The notes beneath the pieces were generated by a model. That model searched no databases, was not told the origin of the DNA, and worked only from the letters and a program-made list of their open reading frames with translations. Source: Ctena decussata (taxonomy: Eukaryota > Mollusca > Bivalvia > Lucinida > Lucinidae). From it: 64,000 nucleotides of DNA. The stretch lies in assembly GCA_963989385.1 (NCBI GenBank), contig OZ022501.1, positions 19,802,102-19,866,101 on the forward strand. The letters are read 5' to 3'. Below are positions 48,301 to 58,849 of this stretch, in pieces; the stretch's first letter is position 1, and the number at the start of each line of letters is the position of its first letter. The position numbers and the translations under genes are program-made.

Positions 48301-51300
48301 AATTTTAGAATGAAGATACTGCAATTCATAAACTTATTATTCAAGCGCTGATTACTATCATGATGATATTAAAATTTCTAAAACATATGTTTTATATGAC
48401 ATTTAACGGCAAATAAAAGTCCTTATCGGTGCCCGAAATTTCTTTTCGGTGGGGTAAGTCCTTTTCTGTTTTTAGTAGGACCGCGTGTATTCGAGTACAC
48501 GATAATTTCACTCGAACGCACCCATTGTTGACAAAAAAAAATCGACCATCAGTCGAAGTTTCTAGAAAAATACTTGGGAGAATTTAAAATGAAAGACGAA
48601 TTTAATTCCCAAATTCTTTAAATCTACGTGAAACTAAAACACACGCTAACCGAAATTATCAATGATAGCAATATGCGAAAGAACCAGTATAGAAATTACA
48701 CTTGAAAATGCCACCAATTTTGCAGTTTATGCGTTACTTCGTTTATTTAGTATTATAGATGTATCTATATTTTTGAGTCATATACTTGGGATCCAAATAA
48801 AACTGAGTTTGACTGTAATTTTGGGATAATTTCTGCTAAAACCTCTTGTTGCAGGGGTGTCATGGTCAGGGCAGACCATCTGGAAAATGATGTTTGTTTC
48901 GCCTGAAAGGCTGAGACCTAGCTATCCATTTACTGTCCCCTTGCTATTTTGCTCCTCATGGGCCAGGCCAGTATCTTCTAGGGCACCCAAACATATTTTC
49001 TGAAAATGGTAACGATTGACACATTTTTTGATGGGATTATGACAGTTGAAAGTTGTCCATTTGTGTCCTCATCTTGTCCACATCAACAAATGTTAAAGTT
49101 TTTGGTTAAATTTTTTTTTAGCTCACCTGAGCCGAAGGCTCACAGGTGAGCTTATAGTATAGGCAGGCATCCGTTGTACGTCGTCCGTCCTTCTGTCAAC
49201 ATTTTCAAACGACAGCTTCTCTGAAACTACAAGGCCCATTGTAACCAAATTTCATGTATAGCATCCATAGGCAGGGGGAACCAATAATACTGTTTATTAT
49301 CCAAATCGCTTCAGAACTTTGGTTGCTATGGCAACTTAAAGTTTCCATTGACTTGTATGGGAAAAATTGAAAATTTGCATTTATTGCTATGTCACTGCAG
49401 ATATTTTGACAAAACTTTTATAGAAATGTTCCTTGAGTAGTCCTCTATCAACCATATGAAATTTATGTCAATTGCTAAATTTGGCTGGTTGCCATGGCAA
49501 CTTAATGATTAAAAATAGAAAAAATATTAAAAAATCATCTCCTCAGAAACTATGCAACCAATAAAGCCCAAACTTCACAGAAAGGATCTTAGTACTGGCT
49601 TCTATAAAAGTACTGTTTTTCTTGGCAATTGCTTTAGCAGTTTGGTTGCTATGGGAACTTAAAGTTGCCATTGACTTATAATGGCAAAATAGAAAATTTG
49701 CATTTATTGCTATGTGGGTGCAGATATTTTGACAAAACTTTATAGAAATGTTCCTTGAGTAGTCCTCAAGCAGCCTGATTAAATTTATGCAAATTGAAGA
49801 ATTTGGCTGGTTGCCATGGCAACGGAAAAATTGAAAAACTGTTAAAAAATCGTCTAAAAAACTATGGGATCGATACAGCTCAAACTTTACAAAAGGAATC
49901 TTGATACTAGCCTCTATAAAAGTACTGTTTCTCATGGCAGTTGCTCCGATAGTTTTGTTTCTGTTGGAACTTTAAGTTGCCATTGACTTATAATAGGAAA
50001 GTTGAAAATTTTCATTCATAGCTATATCGCTGCAGATATTTGGACAAAACTTTTACAGAATTGTTCCTGGAGTAGTCCTCTAGCAACCCCATGAAGTTTA
50101 TGCAAATGGCAAATTTGGCTGGTTGCCATGGTAACCAAATGGTTAAAAACAGTAAACATACTCAAAAATCATCTACTCAGAAACTAATTGGACGATAAAC
50201 CTGAAACTTTACTGAAAGGATCTTAGTAATAGCCTCTATTGAGTTACCATTTTTTATTATTAATGCCCATGTGGTTTGTTGCGATGGCATCTTAAAGTTT
50301 CCTTAGACTTATAATGGGAAAAATGTAAATTAGCATTTATTTCTGTGTTACAGTAGATATTTTGACAAAAGTTTTACAGAAATGTTCTCAAGAAGCAGAC
50401 TTCAAAATTCTGTCATATTGTACAAATTGCCTTAGAGTTACTTACCCCTGAGTGCTGAGGATGAATGGACTCAGGTGAGCTACAGGACCAATGGTCCTCT
50501 GGTTTAGATGCTTATGTGGCACTCTTCAGAAAACCTACTTACTCTGTTCAAAAAAGAAGATACTTTTGGGACAAATACTCACATATAGAAGCACATATCT
50601 CCCTCATCATTTTGCTACCTGGGGATTACCAGTTTTGCCACTCAAGAGAAACCCCTTGTTTTCATGTGACACTTTTAGTATCGTGAAAGAGGAGATCATT
50701 TACCCTAATATGCTTAAGCATTGGGACACCCAAAATAATAAAATTTCCATTTGTCCCAAATGGAAAATTCATTAATTGTGAGTGTTCCAATATATAAGCA
50801 CATTACGGTAATGAACTTTTGGATCTGTGAAGGAGTATGAAAAATTGGAAACTGTCAGGAAAAAATCAGGGAATTTCGAATTTGTTGCAATTCTTTGTTC
50901 TGACCCACTTATTAGGCTCACTAGAACACCACATAATACCACAGGGTATAATCGATTCCGCTAATTTTCGCTTCCTGCAGAGACTGTCCATCATATTTGG
51001 CTTCCGCCGAGACTGTCCGCAAACTCTTGCTTCCTGCAGAGACTACTGTCCTCGAGAAATAGCTTCCTGCCTCGGCAGGAAGCAGAATCACGCGGACAGT
51101 CTCTGCAGGAAGCCATTTATCATGTACAGAAGTCTCGGCAGGAATCAAGAGTTCACGGAAGTCTCGGCGGAAGCCAGATATGATGTACAGTCTCTGCAGG
51201 AAGCGAAAATTGGCGGAATCGATTATACCCTGTGAATACTGGGACTAGCCATAAGAGTGGTTCTAAATAATGAGGGTCCAGGGACATACATTTTTATAGA

Positions 51301-54300
51301 GATTTTTTTTGTCAAAATTTTTTATCAAAATCCATTCACTCATTTCGTATCTTGAGCTCTAGATCATTCCATATCATCATGTTCTAGATTATGCGGAATG
51401 GGAGAGGGTGGGGACAGTCCTTGTACTGCTCTGATTCTATTTGCCATGTATATTGTGGTCTGTCATTAGAACTCACTGAAGTGGTTTAAAATAGGGACCA
51501 CAACATACACGTTTATGGATTAAAAAAAAAAAATATCCCCAAAAATTCATGAAAAAAATCGGGAGCTCGTTGAATGTCAGAAGGTAAATTAATACATTTT
51601 AAATTTTTCTGAAATTTAAATTACCATTGCTGTATGTGAACAGATGTAAAATGACATGAAATTGTAAAGAAGGCTTTATTTAAATAAAGCTGCTTTTTGG
51701 CCAAAGGCTATTTTGGTAATAAATGAGTATCTCGGTCATATGAGCCATGACACGAGAAAACCAACAATGTGGTTGTGTGCCCAGTCCTGGACATCCGCCC
51801 AGTCCGCTCAGACTCTTGGCTAAGCGCTCAAAGGGTAGCTAAGGGTCTTAGCTACCCCTATGCGGATTCCCAGGCTGATGTGAGTCTGCGCTGGGCACAC
51901 AACCACTTTGTTGGTTTTCACGTGTCGTGGCTCATATTATGAATCAAGATTCATGCCATGCTCAAAATTCTTATGGTATTTTTTTTTCCTCAAATTATTT
52001 TGAAATGCTATGTGAGCATCACAATATTTTTGTGCCTAGAACATTATAACCAACCAACCATGCTTGGTATAATAAAACTAATTTGTAAAAACTTGTAAAT
52101 GTAATCAGGATACAAATAAAAGTAAAAAGGCTTCTGAAACATTTAAAATGTTATTTCGGTACAAAAATTCCTGAGAAAACAGTGTGAACTGTGATCAGAC
52201 TGTTCCCAGGAGTTTGTCATCTGAAGCTGAACATTTGTTGTTCATTCCATTCATCCCACTGTTATAATAAGGCAAACTGACATGAAAAATCTTTGAAGTT
52301 TCCTGGTCATAACCCTTAACCATGCCCTGCATAAAAATATAATTGTATTCAGGCACAAATCATGCAAATCATGCAAGCTTTGACCATCCATGCTTGCACT
52401 AGTTGCAGACATGCACATAAGGGCATGCACCATTATAAGATCAGGAGTTGGAGAAATTCTATTAAACACCCTGAAGGCCTTTCATTTTACGAGGAGGGGG
52501 CGTTATTTATAGCCTAAAATGAAGCATTGCAGCCATTGCCAAAAAAATCTAATAAACAGTATTTAGATGAATAGGAATACTTGCAGAGGACACAACTCTA
52601 TTTGGCCTAACTTCTAACGATGGGTCAGCTCTTAAAGGAAAGAATTTGCTCATCTAGCTTCTCATCCAGAGAAGCAAACATGAATCAGTGCATGTTAATT
52701 TAATATCATATTCGGAAAAGAGGCCGGGGGCATTTATTAGAGCAGGGTGGGGAGTTTTAAGGATTAATACGGTATCTGATAATTAATTTGCTTATTGCTC
52801 TAGAAGAACATTGTAACTAAACTGTCCCAGCGAGATCGTCCCATCTTCTCTAGAGCATTGATATATTCTTGGAGACGGGTTTTCATAATCTGTGGCTTGT
52901 TTCAGTGTGTTTGTCAGTATCTACATAAGAAGGGGCAACAGGGATAATTTAGGGATAATTTTCCATATACATGTATTTTATCATGAAAACTTACATTGTT
53001 ACCCATCATTCCCTGAGAAATGGTTCTAATGAGGGGTCACAACATACGTTTTAGATGAGAATTAAGAAAAAATATCTCTGAATCACCCTTGTTACTCCTT
53101 CTTACCGTACCTGGAGCGCTGGTTATAATGTGAAATTTTTCTGTTTTAGATTGAGGTAGAAGCAATATATTCCCTGAATCCACATCTACAGCAGTCAGCT
53201 GGACAGAGGGACACACACTCGTCACGGGTAGGTATTTTGAGTGTACTAGAGAGTCAGATAAGTCAGGGCCTGGGTCTAATGATAGTCTAAGTTTATTGAG
53301 CCGCACTATGATAAAACTAACAAAGTGGCATGTGCACCCAACAAAGACTCAGATTAGCCTGGGCATCTGCCGGGTCTGATCAGAGACTTTGCTGTCGGTG
53401 TGGAGGTAGCTAAGCTCTTAGCTACCCTTTAAACGCAAGCTAAGACTGAGCAGACTGGATGGATGCCTAGTTTGGTCTGAGTCTTTGCATAATGCACATG
53501 TCACTTTCTTGTTTTTGTTGCTCATTTATATTTGTTAAACCATTATTTTGGGAGTATGTGTAATGATGTAATTCTGATGAGGGGACATAGTTTAACTATT
53601 TAAATGAGCAGAAGAGCTCAGTCATCAAAATCCTCCTTATCTGGAGCTGTCTGAACTGAATTTTTATGACAGACAAAATGAGCTGCGACAGGTAAACAGT
53701 ATGCTTAACGCTTATGCCACCTCCAAAGACTCAGCTCAGTCTGATCAGAGCCTATTCATTTTGCACACAACGAGTATGAACATTGCTGTTCACAGACTAG
53801 TTTCTCCTTCTCTGTTTGCAAATATGTTAACCACAATTTTGGGAGACACAGCTCAGATCAAATAAAGTCTAATGTTATATTTGCACCTTCTTGCGGCAAT
53901 ATGACAAATTCTATTTAAAGCAGCTTATGTATTGTCCTCTCAGTCAACAAAAATAAAACTTGAAAATAGCTGAATTTGCAAACAGATGTTCTCTCAGTTA
54001 AGAGACTGCCATAATACCATATGTATTGGGCACCCTAATCCTAGACCATATAAATTTATGCAATGGCCTCTTCTTCTTTTGAATATTGAGGGATTTGTTT
54101 GCCAGTGTCAATGCAGTTTCCCCTGATCAGATGTAATAGTGCAGTAAATCCGAGCCCAGTTGCTCAAAACTAATGACATTGTCAGAGCTCTAGATAAGAG
54201 GGGGGTATTTAGTGATAATTAGAGATAATTTTTGTTAATTCTGCATAAAACAATATGTTGTGACTCCTCATCTGAACCGTCTCGTCGAGACTGTACAGAT

Positions 54301-57300
54301 GAGGGGTCAATACCGTATAATGGGAAATTTTCGCGTCGCCTAATTTTTGCCGAATTTTGCTGGTGATCCGCGAAAATAAAACTCCGCGAAATATTTTCGA
54401 AGTTTGTACAAAATAGTAATTGGAAATTTAAATTGTCCAAACACATGGTTCTCGTATTCAAAGTGCCCCACAAAACCTTAAAGGTAGGTATAGCTATAGG
54501 GCTGTTATTTTCGGCGCAATTATGTTAGCTGAAAATTAGCAGGTAATTACAATTTGAACAGGCTGTCACTTTTTCCGCTTAATTAACGATCACTTGTACA
54601 TGATTATGCAAGTACAATTGAGTTACTTTTAATTGACTGTGAGTCCTGTTTACTTTTATCCTAAACAATAGCCATTCTATCAATTACTCGCATATTTCAG
54701 TTGACTGTTTTGTGTAATAAGCATTGATTTGTACAAATGTCTATCTTACGTTTTTTGTTGTTTCTTTTTTTTTTTGTGAAAAAAGGATGGGTATCCTCCC
54801 AAACCCAAAAAGCGCGATTCTGTCTAAACAAATGTGTTCATAACAAAGTGATTACAGTTTCTTTACGTTTCTCTCTCCTTGTACGTCTTGATTTTGTAGT
54901 CAAGCCAATATTTTACAGGACAAACACAATTTTTATTTTTGTGGATATTCACATCCGCGAAAATTAAAAACCACGAAAATTAATCCTCCCGTTTTGGGGG
55001 CGCATCCGCGAAAATTTGGCGACGCAAAAATTTTCCATTATACGGTATATGGTTTCAGTGAGATAAAAAGCATATGTTGTGCCCCCTCATCTGAATAGTC
55101 TCATCGAGACGGTTCAGATGAGGGGTCGCAATATATGGTTTCAGTGCGAAATAAAAAAAATTATCCCTCAATTATCATCAAATAACCCTCTTATCTAGAG
55201 CCCTGCATTGTTAGTTAACAGCATGATACCTTTGATACCTTTCCCCATGTATTTTACAAAAAAAAATACCATTTTTGTCTCGCCTGCAACCAGCAGAAGT
55301 GAGACATATGTGAGCCGGGACACAAGAAAACCAACAAAGAGGTTGTGCACCTAGCGAAGACTCAGATCAGCCTGTGCATCCGCCCAGTTTGACCAGACTT
55401 CGTCAAGTGCTCAAAGGATAGATAAGAGTCTAAACTACTTCCATGTGGACAGTGAATACTCTGATCAGACTAGGCAGATCCTCAGGCTAATCTGAGTCTG
55501 CACTGGGCGCACAACCACATTGTTGGTTTTGTTGTGTCGCGACTCATATGTATTACTTTTCCGTTAATGGTGTCAAGAGAAACATTTGTCAGGTGTTAGA
55601 TTAAGGTTTGTTGTGTGACAGTGTACAAACAAGTGAGACACTGCATTCCACAATGGTTCTTTGCAGAAATATTGAGGTGCTTATGCAAAAAGATATGAGC
55701 ACATTTGATTTTATGGGTATTTATAACTTTAAAATTCCTGACTAAGTAGCATCTTTATGACACTAACAATGCTTTGAGCAACTGGGCCCAGGGTGCGCCC
55801 TGTTTACTATATTTCTCTCTCAGCACTTAGGGTTGTTTAGAAGTCTTTCAAAAAATATATTGAATCCTGATTTGCAGTTATTACAACAAAATTTATCAAA
55901 TCAGCATTATATACACTTCTTAGGGAATAATAATGTTGCTTTGATTGAGCTGTTATATAAATTGGTGATTAGAGTACGAAAATACCAGAAAATTGCGCCA
56001 AGCATGAGTAACTTGTAAAAATGCAATTTGACACGAGAAGTAGTTGGAATAGTACAAATAAGTTACAACATAGGCTTACACTGTCTGGCCATTGATATTT
56101 GTTTCTGGACAAATAGATTGTGTACTATTTGTATGGAACAGATCATAATCAGACTGCATAGTACCCTTTACCATTCTGTTTTTGTCATGTTTACAAATTC
56201 ATAGTTGAGCCTGGTAAATTTTCCCCTAAACTAGAATCATATGGCAGTTAAATGGAGAAAAAGAAATAATCTTAAAGCTCTGAAATATTTTGACAAACTC
56301 GTAAGCAAACAATGCACACTCAGATCAGACTGCTTCTAGAAGAGCAGGTTGATCAGGGTCTGCAGTGTTAGTCCATCTGCAAGCAGTTATTGAAACATTA
56401 TTCGTGCAAATTTTAGAGGGATTAAAATATTAAATTGAAGTTTCCTAATGTTTAAGGTGAAAGAGATTTTGTGGGGTAGTTGATATTTAAGATTTAAAGG
56501 TTTTATCCTTCATCTAAATTTGCAACAAACAATTTGTTGTTTAATTTTCAAATTAAAAGTTTCAAGTTTTAAATGGAAGTAATTCAATTCGTCTTTTGAG
56601 AAATTTTACAAACAAGAAATATTTCTATTAAACAGATTTAAATGTTTGTAAAGGCAATTGAAAGATTCATGTTCTTGACAAAAGTTGTTTCTTTTCTTCT
56701 GTTGCTCATGAATTTCTTAAATTTAATCTTGATTTTATCTAAGGCAGTGTATGTAACAGTGCCCCAGATCAGAGGGCAGCAAGGTTGTTTTAGGGATAAT
56801 TTTCCATATACATGTTTTCTTTTTAGAAACATTTGTTGTGATCCCTCAGAGTCATTTTGAATGTCTTCCCAGAGAAACCCCTTAATACATATCCTTGTGA
56901 TATCCCACTCGATATGCTTTATTATTTAAAGGTAAAAAGGGGATGGGAGGCATGGTGGGGGAGAAAAAAACTGTAATTTGCTGGAATGTTTCAAACTGTG
57001 TGAGATAAAACTTAGTAAAACATGTGAAAGTCAAGCTGAGCTGGAGCAAGCATGTTAGGCAGGACATTTATGGAGGACGTGTCAAGCCCCTCACACTCTC
57101 AGGGCTCCAGATAAGAGGAGTTTTACTAATAATTCAAAGATATTTTTATTCTTCTCCATATGGCACACTTTGTGTTTTTATTCGCCCGTTTTGAAAAAAC
57201 GGGCGTATTATGGCATGGCGCTGTCCGTCCGTCTGTCCGTCCGTCAGTCAACATTCTTGTGCGCACCATATCTCAGTAACCGTTTGAGATATCTTCATGA

Positions 57301-58756
57301 AATTTTGTAGGCATATATATTAGGATGGGGCAAAATGTCGCATACAGTAATGGTTGCTCCCTTTTTCTTAGTTTCAAAGTTATGCCCCTTTGATTATTTT
57401 TTACCCTACTGGTCTTGTGCGCGCCATAACTAGATAACCATTTGGGATATCTTGATGAAACTTCATAGCAATGTATATGAGGGTCTGAGGATGTGTCGCG
57501 TATAACAATGGTTGCTCTCCCTTCCTATGTTTTAGAGTTGCATCCCCTTGATTAGCTGTTTCAGGCTATTTTTGTGTATACTAATCTTGTGCATTCAATA
57601 ACTGTGTAACCATTTGGAATATCTTGATGAAACTTTATAGCAATGTGCATGGTCACAAGACAGTGTGTCACATATAAGAATGGTTGTTCCCCCTTACTTA
57701 ATTTTGGAGTAACTTCCCTTTGATTAGTTTTTTAAGGCTAGCCCCATTCACTCCATAACACCTTAACCCTTTGAAATATTTTAATGAAACATTGTAGGAA
57801 TGTTTATTATAATAGGGCAGTATATCATAAGCATGAATCACAACTCTGGCTTACTTACTTTCTGAATTATCTGCCCTTGCATTGATTTCCGTTTTACTCT
57901 GTAACTCCCTAACCATAAGAAATATTTTAACAAAACTTTATGGTGATGTGTATATTGTCAAGGGAATGCATTCGGCATTTCTCAACTTCTGAGCTGCTTC
58001 ACCGTGGAAGCTGATTCTTGGTATACTAATAGTATGTGATATTTTAGATGTTTTAGTGACATTGCAGTCATTAATTACAGAGTTGTTTTTCTCTGTCTGC
58101 CTGCCCATCCTTCTATAAACAATCGAGTGTATTCTGTAACTCCTTTATGACAATTAAACGGGCGTATTATGCGCCGCTTGCGAAGCTCTTGTTCCAGGAT
58201 GATTTTGAGGTGAATGGGTATACAGTAAAACCTGTCTTAGTGGCCACCTCTTTTAAGCAAGCAACCTGTATGAAGCAAGCATGTACTCAGTTCCCAAAGC
58301 AGGCAAATACATTGAAATGTACCTGTATTAAGCAGCAGATTTTGATTATCCCTTAGGTGCTTGCTTAAAACAGGTTGGACTGTACTTTTAAGGCAGGGGG
58401 AGCAACTCTGTTGTATCATTTGTAGCCTCCCTTCTCAGTGGGAGTCTACTCTTAAAGGAAAGAATTTGCTCCAAGAGGAGCAAATTCTTTCCTTTAAGAG
58501 TAGACTCCCTTTTGAAAAGGCTTAATCCTGTAGTTAAGCAAACAAAAAGTCACGAAAGTTGTTCTTTGTAAAAATAGCAGAAAAAATGGAGTTGTGCCTT
58601 TTAAAATTATCGCTAAATTATTAGTGAACAGTCCCCCATCAGGAGCCCTGAAATTTATTTCCACAGAATTTCGATGAGGACCAAGATGAGAGAACAAATG
58701 GCAGTGTGAGCCCTACTGACCCCTCAGCCCCAGCAGGGAGGGGCAGGGGCAAGAAG
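42313..58756 (+). CDS. KIF2: Kinesin-13 (KIF2A/MCAK-like), N-terminal exons 1-4; continues past the window
   Basis: Kinesin-13 proteins are internal-motor kinesins that use ATP to depolymerise microtubule ends at spindles and in neurites. Four exons (42313-42367, 44445-44539, 53150-53227, 58667-58756) splice in frame with GT-AG borders to 106 codons. The product contains VGVNVDIQRTDGRIHSAVIS, SVTVEWFERGETKGKEIEVE and AIYSLNPHL, matching the family's globular N-terminal domain (pattern I-x-R-x-D/N-G-x-I-H, VxVEW, TKGKEI, xNPxL). Exon 4 (DEDQDERTNG, GRGRGKK) is the start of the basic, low-complexity linker. Boundaries after D-G and after K-E match those I recall in vertebrate KIF2A. The neck and motor domain are not in the window. 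Whether it is KIF2A-like or KIF2C-like cannot be settled from this part. Confidence 0.9.
42368..44206. other. Kinesin-13 intron 1, left part
   Basis: No exon recognised. It holds a 16-bp perfect stem at 43667-43731 (GCAAACAGTTTGGATC and its complement) enclosing a smaller CAGGCCC/GGGCCTG stem, another palindromic repeat remnant. Confidence 0.6.
44207..44409. mobile_element. CAGAGCTC palindromic MITE, copy 1
   Basis: Fully palindromic, with tips CAGAGCTCTAGATAAGAGGG and GAGTATTTGATGATAATTAG. The centre, CATATGTTGTGACCCCTCAT then CTGAACCGTCTCG, is perfectly mirrored around one base. Flanks CTAAAT / TAAAT suggest a 6-bp target duplication with one base lost. Transcribed as intron, the whole element could fold into one long hairpin. 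Confidence 0.9.
44445..44539 (+). CDS. KIF2: Kinesin-13 exon 2
   Basis: The acceptor TTATTTGCAG ends at 44444. The exon completes the Gly codon and encodes RIHSAVISGVNPEAK through GETKGKE. The donor GTAGCT starts at 44540 (phase 0). A palindromic MITE (44207-44409) ends 35 bp upstream. Confidence 0.9.
44976..45152. mobile_element. pogo/Tigger-type MITE
   Basis: Tips CAGTAGAACTTCAATGGCTC and, inverted, CAGTAGAACTTCGATGGCTT; TA on both sides (44974-44975, 45153-45154). 177 bp, no coding. Confidence 0.85.
45706..45900. mobile_element. GTGCCCAGC..AGACTCAGATCAG palindromic MITE, copy 1
   Basis: GTGCCCAGCAAAGACTCAGA and TCAGCCTGGGCATCTGCCCA are mirrored by CCTAGGCTGATCTGAGTC on the right. Related copies at 51738, 53314 and 55304; a worn piece lies near 56310-56370. 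Confidence 0.8.
46722..47400 (+). mobile_element. Repeat with CCGCGCAAGCGCGG hairpin head, split by a SINE
   Basis: The head AGAGCCCGCGCAAGCGCGG opens a repeat containing AGTTGACCTTGCCGCAAACA and TCAAGGTCAT. A family A SINE is inserted in it. Its 3' limit is not clear. Confidence 0.5.
47098..47362 (-). mobile_element. tRNA-derived SINE, family A copy 3
   Basis: On the minus strand: GGCCGCGTAGCGCAATCGGT (A box) and GGGTTCGAAACCCAG (B box), the central CAGTTGTCAGTAACTGGCGA and a tail of the TCAAATCAA type. The 17-bp target duplication GTGGTTCTGGGGGAGAA is exact (47081-47097 and 47363-47379). Best preserved of the three copies. Confidence 0.95.
47640..48018. other. Stretch with possible worn SINE head
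   Basis: CAAGTGGCTCAGCGGTACGT near 47660 resembles a pol III A box, but no B box lies at the right distance. Nothing else recognised. Confidence 0.3.
48029..48483. mobile_element. MITE, tip GGTCCTACTAAA, ~10-bp duplication
   Basis: GGTCCTACTAAAGACAGAAA at the left matches the inverted right end TTTCTGTTTTTAGTAGGACC. Both arms repeat GGTGCCCGAAA and CCGAAAAG words. CGTGTATTCG occurs on both sides (48019-48028, 48484-48493), a 10-bp duplication that would fit a Mutator-like origin. Confidence 0.8.
49122..50502 (+). mobile_element. Helentron/pearl-like element, AGCTCACCTGAG family
   Basis: The head AGCTCACCTGAG is followed by CTCACAGGTGAGCTTATAG (hairpin), then CGTCCGTCCTTCTGTCAAC. Four diverged core units of ~315 bp follow (TTGGTTGCTATGG.AACTTAA at about 49319, 49642, 49955, 50274). 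The tail repeats CTCAGGTGAGCTAC, then the hairpin AGGACC-AAT-GGTCCT (50484-50498), then CTGG with a T after it. A 3' hairpin plus CT(A/G)(A/G) before T is a Helitron-type end; matching subterminal repeats and tandem cores are typical of non-autonomous Helentrons (HINE/pearl). No Rep/helicase is present. Confidence 0.75.
50940..51234. mobile_element. CACAGGG foldback MITE, copy 1
   Basis: A 295-bp near-palindrome with tips CACAGGGTATAATCGATTCC. The arms are built of repeated GCTTCCTGCAGAGACTGTCC-like modules pointing inward and their complements (GGACAGTCTCTGCAGGAAGC) pointing outward. The exact 5-bp target duplication is AATAC. The two open frames it contains are by-products. Confidence 0.92.
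51738..51937. mobile_element. GAGCC..CGAGAAAACCAAC palindromic MITE, copy 2
   Basis: ATATGAGCCATGACACGAGA then AAACCAACAATGTGGTTGTG on the left, mirrored on the right (CACAACCACTTTGTTGGTTT). This is the full-length form of the family represented at 45706, 53314 and 55304; a style I remember as common in bivalve genomes. Confidence 0.85.
52915..53115. mobile_element. Decayed CAGAGCTC-family palindrome
   Basis: GGGATAATTTAGGGATAATT, then TGAGGGGTCACAACATACG and ATTAAGAAAAAATATCTC keep the order of the family, but the centre has diverged. It lies just before exon 3. Other worn copies occur near 56755-56880 and 59690-59860. Confidence 0.6.
53150..53227 (+). CDS. KIF2: Kinesin-13 exon 3
   Basis: The acceptor TTCTGTTTTAG ends at 53149. 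Twenty-six codons encode IEVEAIYSLNPHLQQSAGQR to HSSR. The donor is GTAGGT. A decayed CAGAGCTC-family palindrome (about 52915-53115) lies immediately upstream. Confidence 0.88.
53314..53514. mobile_element. GTGCCCAGC-type palindromic MITE, copy 3
   Basis: AACAAAGTGGCATGTGCACC and CAACAAAGACTCAGATTAGC on the left; GGTCTGAGTCTTTGCATAAT and GCACATGTCACTTTCTTGTT on the right. Confidence 0.8.
54183..55205. mobile_element. CAGAGCTC palindromic MITE, copy 2, carrying another element
   Basis: The left tip CAGAGCTCTAGATAAGAGGG and right end TATCTAGAGCCCTG are flanked by an exact 6-bp duplication CATTGT (54177-54182, 55206-55211). The hairpin centre (CCCCTCATCTGAA..GACGGTTCAGATGAGGGG) occurs twice. 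The first centre is cut by the TA element at 54313-55045. Confidence 0.88.
54313..55045. mobile_element. TIR element, tip CCGTATAATGG, inserted in the MITE
   Basis: CCGTATAATGGGAAATTTTC then GCGTCGCC on the left; GGCGACGCAAAAATTTTCCA then TTATACGG on the right. TA on both sides. CCGCGAAAAT words are repeated near both ends. No transposase. Confidence 0.85.
55273..55648 (+). mobile_element. GTCTCGCCTG hairpin-headed element, hit by a MITE
   Basis: The head GTCTCGCCTG..CAGAAGTGAGACATAT is followed after the MITE by GTATTACTTTTCCGTTAATG, and the tail AAGTGAGACACTG. The second copy is at 58850-59281. Subterminal GTCTC..CCTG / CAGG(T)GAGAC repeats recall the Helentron-like layout. Confidence 0.65.
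55304..55549. mobile_element. GAGCC..AAAACCAAC palindromic MITE, copy 4
   Basis: TGAGCCGGGACACAAGAAAA and CCAACAAAGAGGTTGTGCAC on the left; ACAACCACATTGTTGGTTTT and GTTGTGTCGCGACTCATAT on the right. Inserted in the GTCTC element. Confidence 0.85.
57175..58191 (+). mobile_element. Helentron/pearl-like element, CGCCCGTTTTG family, copy 1
   Basis: The head CGCCCGTTTTGAAAAAACGG then GCGTATTATG forms a hairpin, followed by CTGTCCGTCCGTCTGTCCGT. Five core units of about 155-170 bp follow (CCATAACTAGATAACCATTT, GGATATCTTGATGAAACTT). The tail repeats AAACGGGCGTATTATG, then the hairpin GCTT-GCG-AAGC and TCTTG before T. The 16-base AAACGGGCGTATTATG occurs in both head and tail. Core period and layout match the pearl elements described from oysters. 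Confidence 0.75.
58223..58382. mobile_element. pogo-type MITE, tip CAGTAAAACCTG
   Basis: CAGTAAAACCTGTCTTAGTG and inverted CAGTCCAACCTGTTTTAAGC with TA at 58221-58222 and 58383-58384. 160 bp. Confidence 0.85.
58440..58509. mobile_element. Perfect 70-bp hairpin (33-bp arms, 4-base loop)
   Basis: GGGAGTCTACTCTTAAAGGA then AAGAATTTGCTCC, loop AAGA, then the exact complement. Lies in kinesin intron 3, 157 bp before exon 4. Same family as 23743-23810. As intron RNA it would be a perfect stem of pre-miRNA size. Confidence 0.95.
58667..58756 (+). CDS. KIF2: Kinesin-13 exon 4 (linker)
   Basis: The acceptor TTATTTCCACAG ends at 58666. Thirty codons encode NFDEDQDERTNGSVSPTD to GRGRGKK. The donor would be GTGTTT, weaker than the others, so the 3' border is less certain; the frame stays open beyond it. 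Acidic, then Ser/Pro, then basic composition fits the kinesin-13 linker rather than a conserved domain. Confidence 0.75.
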
Positions 58757-58849
58757 GTGTTTTATATATTGTATCCCAGTCACGTTGTTGTAGAATTGCT
58801 AATGATTGTCTACACCACTTACAAAAAAGACATCAGATATGATAATTTT

